23,278 nt of DNA from Porticoccaceae bacterium UBA1989 (lineage in GTDB: Bacteria > Pseudomonadota > Gammaproteobacteria > Pseudomonadales > Porticoccaceae): assembly GCA_002335945.1 (NCBI GenBank), contig DDDD01000145.1, forward strand, positions 1-23,278. Direction: 5' to 3'. Positions 1 through 6,156 of this stretch are shown one piece after another. Both the position numbers and the translations under genes were made by a program. Within the stretch, counting starts at the first letter, position 1. The number at the start of each line of letters is the position of its first letter. The notes below the pieces were generated by a model. That model was not told where the DNA came from. It was given only the letters and a program-made list of their open reading frames with translations, and made no database searches.

Positions 1-765
1 TACCGGGTTGTTGGCGACTCCCGCTGCCCCATTGTTGATACCTGGTGGCAAACCGAAACCGGTGGCCATATGTTGACTCCACTGCCTGGTGTCACAGATC
101 TTAAGCCGGGCTCTGCGAGCCAACCATTTTTTGGTGTAGAGCCGGTACTACTGGATACCGAGGGTAATGAGATTGAGGGTGCAGGTGAGGGGCTGCTGAT
201 GATTAAGTCTTCATGGCCGAGCCAGATTCGCACGGTCTATGGTGACCACAAACGCTGTATTGAAACCTATTTCAGTGCCTATCCCGGTTATTACTTTACC
301 GGTGACGGTGCCCGTCGGGATGAGGGTGGATACTACTGGATTACTGGGCGGGTCGATGATGTGCTCAATGTTTCTGGCCACCGAATGGGGACTGCTGAGG
401 TAGAGAGTGCTCTCGTATTACATACAAAGGTTGCTGAGGCTGCGGTGGTGGGATATCCCCATGATATAAAGGGGCAGGGTATCTACTGTTATGTCACATT
501 GATGTCCGATGTCGAACTCAATGAGGCGCAGCATGATGATTTGCGCAAAGAGCTGATCGCACTCTGCGTGAGGGAGATTGGCCCTATCGCCAAGCCGGAT
601 ATTATTCAGTGGGCGCCAGGCTTACCAAAAACCCGCTCGGCGAAAATTATGCGCCGTATTCTGCGCAAGGTTGCTGCCAATGAGCTTGATAGTTTGGGGG
701 ACACCTCAACGTTGGCCGACCCTTCTGTTGTGGAGGAGCTGATTGCCAACCGCCACAATCGATAA
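1..765 (+). CDS. acs: Acetyl-CoA synthetase, C-terminal part (5' end outside window)
   Basis: AMP-forming acetate-CoA ligase, which activates acetate to acetyl-CoA through acetyl-AMP in the cytoplasm. The reading frame is open from base 1 and begins inside the conserved core: the DTWWQTETGGHM segment (about bases 37-72) is the adenylate-forming motif. GDGARRDEGGYYWITGRVDD is the hinge region, and GLPKTRSAKIMRRILRKV carries the catalytic lysine (codon 643-645) of the C-terminal lid. The ending LGDTSTLADPSVVEELI is typical of Acs, so the 3' end is complete. The residue before the catalytic lysine is Ala (codon 640-642) where Acs of E. coli, Salmonella and Pseudomonas has Gly. Propionyl-CoA synthetase is the only realistic alternative, but the C-terminus is Acs-like. 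Downstream, a GDPD gene starts 69 nt later on the same strand. Confidence 0.96.
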   Translation, partial: YRVVGDSRCPIVDTWWQTETGGHMLTPLPGVTDLKPGSASQPFFGVEPVLLDTEGNEIEGAGEGLLMIKSSWPSQIRTVYGDHKRCIETYFSAYPGYYFTGDGARRDEGGYYWITGRVDDVLNVSGHRMGTAEVESALVLHTKVAEAAVVGYPHDIKGQGIYCYVTLMSDVELNEAQHDDLRKELIALCVREIGPIAKPDIIQWAPGLPKTRSAKIMRRILRKVAANELDSLGDTSTLADPSVVEELIANRHNR

Positions 766-834
766 TTCGACGGGTATGATGTGACTGTTTAAAAGCGTAT
801 AGTCTCGCCATAAAAATAAAAAAATCAGGTGCCC

Positions 835-1707
835 ATGTTCATACGTGTCTTTTGTTCAGTTATTGGCTGTATTGTTCTCGCTTATATTTTATTACTTATG
901 CTGCCTATTTATAATCGGGTGGCACCCACGGCCTATTACCAAACAAATACTTTCGATATTTTGGCGCATCGCAATGGCGGGGCTCTGTTACCGGGCAATA
1001 CAATTGAAGCCGGTGTGAATGCATTGGCTGTTGGTGCAGATGTTCTGGAGTTAGATGTGCATCTAACGGAGGACAATGTGCTGATTTTGCGTCACGATGC
1101 CACTATCGATAGCACCACTAGTGGCTCAGGCCGTATTGCCGAGATGACATTGGCTGAAATTCAGGCCTTTGATGTTGGTTTTCATGAAATCGATTATCCA
1201 GATTTGGTGGCAGCCCCAGGCATTAAAGTGCCGGCGCTAAGGTCTCTGTTCGAGCGCTTGCCTGCCAGTCGTTTTCTGATTGAACTGAAACCCTCGAATA
1301 CTGCCCCTGCGGATGAGCTCTGCCGTCTAATTAAAGAATATGGTTTGGTCAATCAGGTTGTGGTTGGCTCTTTTCACGACTCGGTATTAGATCATTTTCG
1401 AGAAATGTGCCCTACGGTGCCCACTTCTTTGGGGGAATCGGAAGCTACATGGCTAGTTTTGCTGGGGAAATTTGGTCTTGGTCACCTCTATGATACACCG
1501 GGTTACTCAGTGCAGCTGCCGATGGGCGAGGACGGGTTTATAGTAACCCCCTCTCTGGTCAAAGCTATTCATCAATTAAATATGCGTATTGAGGTGTGGA
1601 CCATTAACGATCCGCAGACTATGCAGAATCTTATGGATATGGGCGTAGACGGTATTATTACGGACAGGCCGGACGTCTTGGAGGGTTTAGTGAATCCACA
1701 GAGATAG
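835..1707 (+). CDS. Glycerophosphodiester phosphodiesterase family protein, membrane-anchored
   Basis: Likely hydrolyses glycerophosphodiesters to glycerol-3-phosphate and an alcohol. Residues 1-25 form one hydrophobic segment that reads as an uncleaved anchor, placing the TIM-barrel domain outside the inner membrane. The GDPD signature is visible: His45-Arg46, Glu72-Leu-Asp74, His87 in RHD, Glu150-Leu-Lys152, and IEVWTIND near the end, so the expected metal and catalytic residues are present. The usual HRG...PENT segment reads HRN...PGNT, two substitutions at normally conserved positions. I chose ATG 835 because a short AGG lies 5 nt upstream; a GTG six bases earlier (829) would add two residues but overlaps that site. 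The gene stands alone, about 70 nt after acs. The substrate cannot be told from sequence. Confidence 0.88.
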   Translation: MFIRVFCSVIGCIVLAYILLLMLPIYNRVAPTAYYQTNTFDILAHRNGGALLPGNTIEAGVNALAVGADVLELDVHLTEDNVLILRHDATIDSTTSGSGRIAEMTLAEIQAFDVGFHEIDYPDLVAAPGIKVPALRSLFERLPASRFLIELKPSNTAPADELCRLIKEYGLVNQVVVGSFHDSVLDHFREMCPTVPTSLGESEATWLVLLGKFGLGHLYDTPGYSVQLPMGEDGFIVTPSLVKAIHQLNMRIEVWTINDPQTMQNLMDMGVDGIITDRPDVLEGLVNPQR

Positions 1708-1813
1708 AAAAAACGTTTCTAAACCAAGTATTTTCATCTAACTGTTCGCTTTTATAGGAAGAATGATCTAAAAATAATACGATGGTAGATAAAAATGGGC
1801 GCATAATACTACG

Positions 1814-2146
1814 ATGAAATTAGATATCAGCAAACAACTCGCAAAATTGATGCGTGACCAACACCTCTCTCAGAGTGCACTTTCGCGTGCCACCGGTGTA
1901 CCTCAGCCTACAATTAACCGTATTCTCAGTGAAGTTACTCGTGAGCCGCGTCGCGACTCAGTTGTACGCATTGCAAATTACTTTGGCGTAACACCTGAGT
2001 CTCTCTATGAGAGCTCTAGTAAAAAAACCAATAGTGAAATCACTGCGGAGAGCACCGTAGAACAGCTTTATCTGCGTATCACCTCATTAAGCCAGGCCGA
2101 ACGCGCTGAGCTTTTTGCGAGGGTTGCAGCCACTTTCAATCAGTAG
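1814..2146 (+). CDS. Small XRE/Cro-CI-type helix-turn-helix regulator
   Basis: A 110-residue DNA-binding protein. Residues 5-65 form a clear XRE fold: LMRDQHLSQSALSRATGV is helix 2-turn-recognition region, followed by PQPTINRIL and IANYFGVTPESLYE. The N-terminus resembles CI-like repressors that carry a C-terminal S24 peptidase, but no such domain is present here. The tail from about residue 75 (VEQLYLRITSLSQAERAELF) is a short helical segment that may dimerise. No Shine-Dalgarno sequence precedes the ATG. The near-repeat ATAATAC occurs at 1774-1780 and 1803-1809, and ACGATG at 1779-1784 and 1811-1816 (covering the start), which could be an autoregulatory site; this is inference. The last 7 nt overlap the convergent small gene. 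Target genes are unknown. Confidence 0.83.
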   Translation: MKLDISKQLAKLMRDQHLSQSALSRATGVPQPTINRILSEVTREPRRDSVVRIANYFGVTPESLYESSSKKTNSEITAESTVEQLYLRITSLSQAERAELFARVAATFNQ

Positions 2147-2322
2147 TGCGCAACACAGATAAGCTCTTCTTCAATTGCATCAAGTAAATGCAAGCGTTGC
2201 TCTTTTGGCAGCGCAATAATGTGCTGTTCAAAGTTTTTTATTCCGCCGTTAAAGGCATCTTCCAATGAAACTTTCGTAATCTGCAGTTCATTTTCAGCAG
2301 TGGATACGACTTGGATAGCCAT
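2140..2322 (-). CDS. Hypothetical 60-residue protein
   Basis: I do not recognise this small protein. It is acidic and mostly helical in pattern, without membrane segments. The C-terminal part (FEQHIIALPKEQRLHLLDAI) has the amphipathic look of the tail of the XRE regulator on the other strand (ITSLSQAERAELF). Start 2322 was chosen because AGGGG lies about 6 nt upstream of that ATG; a frame extension to 2412 exists but has no ribosome binding site and adds a cysteine-rich, unlikely N-terminus. The stop overlaps the end of the XRE gene by 7 nt, tail to tail. The leader contains a small hairpin (arms 2346-2350 and 2360-2364). It could be an unexpressed frame, but the good ribosome binding site favours a gene. 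Confidence 0.5.
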   Translation of the reverse strand: MAIQVVSTAENELQITKVSLEDAFNGGIKNFEQHIIALPKEQRLHLLDAIEEELICVAHY

Positions 2323-2513
2323 AAAGACCCCTAATACTGTGATCTTCCTGAGGAGACCGCAGGACAAACCAAAAATACAGTGAATTTTTGCATCCTTTCT
2401 CAAACAACCCATCTTGTGATGTCTGCTATATCTTCCTTGGTGCTAAGGATCAATAAACTCTCCAAGCTTGGCTAGTTTAATGATCCCTGAACGGTTTTAA
2501 ATAATGCTTAAGG

Positions 2514-2533
2514 ACTAATACTTTAGTATTAGT
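2514..2533. promoter_or_regulatory. 20-bp perfect palindrome, candidate operator upstream of the LysE-family gene
   Basis: ACTAATACT and AGTATTAGT are perfect 9-bp inverted arms separated by TT. Four bases downstream a TTGACA (2537-2542) could be a -35 element, with a weak TAACTT at 2560-2565 after 17 nt. A second inverted pair, TGACAGG (2538-2544) and CCTGTCA (2573-2579), flanks that putative promoter. The arrangement looks like an operator next to a promoter, but the cognate regulator is unknown. The XRE gene 370 nt away is one candidate. Confidence 0.45.
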
Positions 2534-2597
2534 TGTTTGACAGGCTAGGATTTAAAATTTAACTTGTTTTATCCTGTCAGGACTGTATAAAACGTCC

Positions 2598-3260
2598 ATG
2601 AATTTACTCTTTGACAGCAGTATGACCGGTGCTTTTTGGGCTTCTGTGACGCTTGCCTGCCTATTTGGTGCAATGTCGCCTGGTCCCAGCTTGGCGATCA
2701 TTGTTAATCACACATTGTCTCAGGGCAGGATAGCGGGCCTAATTGCGGGACTGTCCCATGGGGTTGCTGTGGGGCTTTTCGCCTTTGTTACCGCCTCTGG
2801 TTTGTCTGTGGCCATCAATAACAACCCAATGCTGTTTGATGGCATACAGATTTTTGGCAGTCTTTTCCTGTTATTTATGGCGATCAAATTGCTGTTAGCG
2901 CCTCTAAGAAAAGAAGTAGAGGTTCCTTTAGCTGTGCATTCCTCGAATTGGCGAGCGGCCCGCGATGGTTTTCTGATTGCGCTGGTCAACCCTAAGGTTC
3001 TACTCTTCTTTACCGCACTGTTTAGCCAGTTTGTCGGTGTTGAAACCGCGCTGTGGGAAAAAGTTGCTCTGGGTCTTATCGCGGGGGGTGTCGATGCCCT
3101 CTGGTATATGTTGGTGGCGCTGATGTTTAGCCATTCAGGCACGCTTATTCGATTCCAGCGCAGTAGCTGGTGGCTGGATAAGTTGTTTAGTGCTGTGCTG
3201 TTCGTTATCGCATCAGGGTTTATTATTGACCTGCTGGAACGGGCTGGTTATTCGCTATAA
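2598..3260 (+). CDS. LysE/RhtB family amino acid exporter
   Basis: An inner membrane efflux protein of 220 residues, the normal size of the LysE/RhtB family that exports amino acids such as lysine, threonine or homoserine lactones. The family signature SPGP is at residues 27-30 in the first membrane helix, followed by SQGRIAGLIAGLSHGVAVG. About six hydrophobic segments are visible, and the second half carries the conserved NPKVLLFFTALFSQFV. No Shine-Dalgarno sequence sits at ATG 2598. A TATAAA at 2586-2591 would place transcription start close to the ATG, so a leaderless message or use of the in-frame ATG at 2622 (MTGAFW) is possible. Substrate is not predictable. A palindrome upstream suggests specific regulation. 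Confidence 0.9.
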   Translation: MNLLFDSSMTGAFWASVTLACLFGAMSPGPSLAIIVNHTLSQGRIAGLIAGLSHGVAVGLFAFVTASGLSVAINNNPMLFDGIQIFGSLFLLFMAIKLLLAPLRKEVEVPLAVHSSNWRAARDGFLIALVNPKVLLFFTALFSQFVGVETALWEKVALGLIAGGVDALWYMLVALMFSHSGTLIRFQRSSWWLDKLFSAVLFVIASGFIIDLLERAGYSL

Positions 3261-3331
3261 TCAATCGCAGCTGTTTATAAACGCTCTCTTTGTAACAACG
3301 CACGAATCTACCTGAGAAGGACTTTCCTACA

Positions 3332-4000
3332 ATGACCTCTTTTAAAGCTCTGTATAAGCTGGCAGCGGCAAACCATGGTGGCAGCGAAATGCTTGAGGCC
3401 AGGCTTCCCAGTGCCGCGACGCCCAAGCAGTTAGTCGCGCAAACCGATGATCGCTACCTGTCTATGATGACGCGCTGTATTTTTCGTGCGGGTTTTGTAT
3501 GGCGCGTGATTGATAATAAATGGCCTGGGTTTGAAAAGGCTTTTGCCAACTTTAATCCATTGGCTGTGGCGCATTTCAGTGACGAGCGTCTTGAGGAGCT
3601 GGGGCAAGATACGAGTATTGTGCGTAACTTTACCAAAATAGTCGCCGTGCGAAATAATGCGATGTATGTATTGGACAGGCAGCATAGCCATGGCAGCTTC
3701 GGAAAATTTATTGCCGAGTGGCCTGAAGACAATATCACGGGTCTGTGGTTGGAACTCAAAAAGCAGGGCTGCCGATTGGGCGGTAACTCTGGCCCAAATA
3801 TGCTGCGCAGTATGGGCAAGGATACTTTTTTACTGACCCAAGATGTTTGTGATGCACTGGTCAATCAGGGGTATATGGAAAAATTTAGCCCCACGGCGCA
3901 ACGAGATTTAAAGCGGGTTGAGCAGGTGTTTAACGACCTGCGTGCCGAGTCGGGGCGCTCCCTCTGTGAAATAAGTAGGATTCTGGCCTGTACTGTTTGA
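3332..4000 (+). CDS. DNA-3-methyladenine glycosylase I (Tag) family protein, divergent subgroup
   Basis: Related to the base excision repair glycosylase Tag, which removes 3-methyladenine from alkylated DNA. The core RAGFVWRVIDNKWPGFEKAF followed by NFNPLAVAHFSDERLEELGQ and IVRNFTKIVAVRNNA corresponds to the Tag helix-hairpin-helix core, and the 222-residue length is slightly above E. coli Tag. Differences stand out: the N-terminal zinc ligand region of Tag (a CxWC-type start) is absent, and by eye alignment the substrate-contacting glutamate of E. coli Tag (Glu38) falls on Cys49. I therefore give the family, not the exact activity. AGAAGGA precedes the ATG; this site lies in a tiny inverted repeat (AGGA 3318-3321, TCCT 3325-3328). 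The gene ends 1 nt before the convergent DUF885 gene. Confidence 0.85.
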   Translation: MTSFKALYKLAAANHGGSEMLEARLPSAATPKQLVAQTDDRYLSMMTRCIFRAGFVWRVIDNKWPGFEKAFANFNPLAVAHFSDERLEELGQDTSIVRNFTKIVAVRNNAMYVLDRQHSHGSFGKFIAEWPEDNITGLWLELKKQGCRLGGNSGPNMLRSMGKDTFLLTQDVCDALVNQGYMEKFSPTAQRDLKRVEQVFNDLRAESGRSLCEISRILACTV

Positions 4001-4001
4001 G

Positions 4002-5834
4002 TTAGTCAGCTAGGGATGCTGCTACCCAGGCTTTAACATTGTCCTCAAGAATATACAGAGGCACTGACCCATCTTTTAGCACCACATCATGAAACTGGCG
4101 TATATCAAACCTCTCTCCCAGAGCCGCTGTAGCATCGCTGCGTAACTGCTGAATTTTAAGCATGCCAATCTTGTAGGCAGTGGCCTGAGAGGGCATCACA
4201 ATATAGCGTTCGATCTGACGCACGTTATAGCCTTCTGAATGGGGCACATTCGCGGCCATATAGTTCAGAGCCTTCTGTCGTGACCACTGCTGGGCGTGTA
4301 TGCCTGTATCTACGACCAGGCGACAGGCTCGGTAGAGTTCACCAGACAGGCGACCAAAGTCAGAGTAGGGGTCTTCGTAGAGCCCAATCTCTTTGGGAAC
4401 CAGTTCAGAATAGAGTCCCCAGCCTTCAATAAATGCCGTGTGTCCGCCATAGAGACGAAACTTAGGAATATTCTTTAACTCCTGAGCAATGGATATCTGC
4501 ATATGGTGGCCGGGAAGACCCTCGTGATAGGCAAGAGATTCAAGCTGATATTTGGCCATATCACTCATGCGATAAAGGTTGGCAAAGTAGGTGCCCGGGC
4601 GACTGCCATCTGGCGCGGGACTCTGATAAAACGCTTGGCCGGCCGAGGCTTCACGAAAGGGTTCGACGGCTTTAACTTGCAGAGGGGCTTTGGGTTTGGT
4701 GATAAAGAGTTCGTCGAGGCGACTTTGCATACGATCTATTACCTCTGTTGCTCTGTCGAGATAGGCCTGCTTGCCTGCCGCGGTATCTGGGTAGTAAAAC
4801 TGCTTGTCATTGCGGGTAAAGTTAAAGAAAGCTTTGAGATCGCCATCGAAAACTAGGGTTTTCATAATGGCCCGCATCTCGTTCTGAATACGCTCAACTT
4901 CTGTCAGGCCAATCTGGTGGATTTCATCGGCTGTTAAATCAGTGGTAGTCGTGCGCCTAAGAGCAAAGTTATAAAACGCCTCGCCGTCGGGGAATTTCCA
5001 TACCCCATGTCGCTGGTCAGCGTTGGCTTGCAGCGCCGACATATAGTTATGGATACGTTGGTAGCCGGGGGCCAGATAGTCCCGCAGGGCATTATTAGCC
5101 TCTGCTAGTAGCTGCTCCTGCTCCGGTTTGGAAAGTTCCGCCGCCGCTATTTTGGCGCGAAAGTCGGCAAGAATAGTGCTGTCCTTAATATCCTCGTTAG
5201 GTTGCTCATCAGCAGCATCAAAGGGCGCACCGGAGAGAATATTATCAATGGATTTAAGCACCCGAGGGAAAACAAATTGCGGCGGAATAATGCCTTTCTC
5301 TTCACGGGTTTTTAGCTGGACTAAAAGTTGCTCCATGAGTAGCGCCGAGTTCTTAATGCGACCAATGTAGGCTTCGGCTTCCTGGTAGTTAGCGATTAGA
5401 TGCTGGTTGATTAAAAACGATGGCACCATGCTGTGAACGCCGCGCATCTGATTGACTGGGTAATTGTGATGACGCCACTGGTGTCCAGCGATTGACTGCT
5501 CGGACTGTTCAATAAACATTCTGACACTGAGCTTGGCGGACGCATTGAGCGCTGAGGTATCTATTGCTTTGACCTGGGCGAGATGTCGCTGAGTCATTAC
5601 TAAGCCGCGCTCTGAGGCGGCATCAGAGATGTCGTTCCACTCGTCGTAGCGTTCCCGCATACCCAGGTAGGTCAGGTATTCGGGACTTTGCTTCAGCTCC
5701 TCCATAAACAGTTCGTCTAACAGGCTGATAGCCTGCTCGGATGTCAGCGCACTGTCAGCGGGTTTAGCATTGCAGCCGCTGAGTAGAAAAGCCGCTGTAA
5801 CCGCGAGAATTATTGTTTTGAGTGACTGAGCCAT
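4002..5834 (-). CDS. DUF885 family lipoprotein, putative zinc metallopeptidase
   Basis: A 610-residue envelope protein. Residues 1-20 are a lipoprotein signal peptide ending in the lipobox LSGC with Cys21; Asn22 after it suggests outer membrane sorting. The mature part matches the DUF885 family, with the zinc-binding-like motif HEGLPGHH (His437, Glu438, His443, His444) and a downstream EGWGLYSE (Glu470), as in HExxH-type peptidases. Family members are presumed peptidases; substrate unknown. Start 5834 was chosen over an in-frame ATG at 5864 because AAGGA lies about 7 nt upstream and the lipoprotein signal starts directly after it. It is convergent with the glycosylase gene and divergent from the riboswitch-controlled operon, so it has its own promoter within 5835-5958. 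Confidence 0.9.
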   Translation of the reverse strand: MAQSLKTIILAVTAAFLLSGCNAKPADSALTSEQAISLLDELFMEELKQSPEYLTYLGMRERYDEWNDISDAASERGLVMTQRHLAQVKAIDTSALNASAKLSVRMFIEQSEQSIAGHQWRHHNYPVNQMRGVHSMVPSFLINQHLIANYQEAEAYIGRIKNSALLMEQLLVQLKTREEKGIIPPQFVFPRVLKSIDNILSGAPFDAADEQPNEDIKDSTILADFRAKIAAAELSKPEQEQLLAEANNALRDYLAPGYQRIHNYMSALQANADQRHGVWKFPDGEAFYNFALRRTTTTDLTADEIHQIGLTEVERIQNEMRAIMKTLVFDGDLKAFFNFTRNDKQFYYPDTAAGKQAYLDRATEVIDRMQSRLDELFITKPKAPLQVKAVEPFREASAGQAFYQSPAPDGSRPGTYFANLYRMSDMAKYQLESLAYHEGLPGHHMQISIAQELKNIPKFRLYGGHTAFIEGWGLYSELVPKEIGLYEDPYSDFGRLSGELYRACRLVVDTGIHAQQWSRQKALNYMAANVPHSEGYNVRQIERYIVMPSQATAYKIGMLKIQQLRSDATAALGERFDIRQFHDVVLKDGSVPLYILEDNVKAWVAASLAD

Positions 5835-5932
5835 GGTGAATCCTTTTAAGGTTTTTTTAATCATAGCGCTAATTGTAAAAAGCGACCATTAATCTCAAGT
5901 AAAAAATATGTTGTTAGTAGTCTGTATCTGCT

Positions 5933-5958
5933 CGCTGGCTGATGGTAATATGCCAGCG
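5933..5958. repeat. 7-bp perfect inverted repeat directly before the riboswitch
   Basis: CGCTGGC (5933-5939) and GCCAGCG (5952-5958) are perfect complements around a 12-nt spacer. The right arm ends where the P1 strand of the riboswitch begins. It may be a leader hairpin or an operator; no T-run follows, so it is not a terminator. Confidence 0.5.
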
Positions 5959-6036
5959 TTTCCTAAGGGGCGGCCAACGCAAGTTGACCTGAGATGCACC
6001 CTTTGAACCTGATCCGGATTATGCCGGCGTAGGAAT
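5959..6036 (+). ncRNA. TPP riboswitch (THI element)
   Basis: The core consensus is unmistakable: CTGAGAT at 5989-5995, ACCC followed by TTGAACCTGATCCGG up to 6016, then GCCGGCGTAGGAA to 6035. P1 forms from TTCCTA (5960-5965) with TAGGAA (6030-6035). GGGG (5967-5970) pairs with the CCC before TTTGAACC as P2. CAAC-GCAA-GTTG closes the P3 arm, and CCGG-attat-GCCGG forms the P4/P5 side. In the TPP family this aptamer senses thiamine pyrophosphate and lowers expression of downstream genes. No clear terminator hairpin is seen before the T-run at 6049-6054, so control may be at translation; that is inference. It commands the receptor gene starting at 6116. Confidence 0.96.
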
Positions 6037-6060
6037 AGGACTAACTGCTTTTTTGCCCTT

Positions 6061-6086
6061 GTCTCCGTCTTTGTCTCCGGGTCTCC
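6061..6086 (+). repeat. Pyrimidine-rich GTCTCC repeats in the riboswitch-to-gene leader
   Basis: GTCTCCG occurs at 6061-6067 and 6073-6079, and GTCTCC again at 6081-6086. The element lies between the aptamer and the start codon at 6116. CTCC is complementary to a GGAG ribosome binding site, so these copies could act in the expression platform, but the actual site here (GAGG at 6102-6105) pairs only poorly. Function is unknown. Confidence 0.45.
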
Positions 6087-6111
6087 TTAACTACTGTTAC
6101 TGAGGCTCTTT

Positions 6112-6156
6112 ATCTATGTACCATTTATCTAAGTACCGTTTACCTAAATACTGTTT
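6112..6156 (+). repeat. Three imperfect 15-bp tandem repeats covering the receptor start codon
   Basis: Copies at 6112-6126, 6127-6141 and 6142-6156 follow the pattern A[TC]CTA[AT][GA]TAC[CT][AG]TTT. The start codon lies in copy 1; the same place is AAG and AAA in copies 2 and 3. They encode a five-residue repeat: YHLSK, YRLPK, YCFKQ. Copy-number change would keep the frame because 15 is a multiple of three. Confidence 0.7.

Noticed and set aside
1814..2146. Prophage remnant around the CI-like regulator
   Set aside because: No integrase, phage structural gene, att-like repeat or tRNA is near; neighbours are ordinary chromosomal genes.
1814..2322. Toxin-antitoxin pair made of the XRE gene and the small convergent gene
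   Set aside because: Such pairs are normally co-directional in one operon; here the genes face each other and the small protein has no toxin motif.
3454..3864. 136-codon open frame antisense to the Tag-family gene
   Set aside because: It mirrors a well-supported coding region and shows no family features.
6037..6060. Intrinsic terminator after the riboswitch
   Set aside because: A T-run is present at 6049-6054 but I find no GC-rich stem directly before it.
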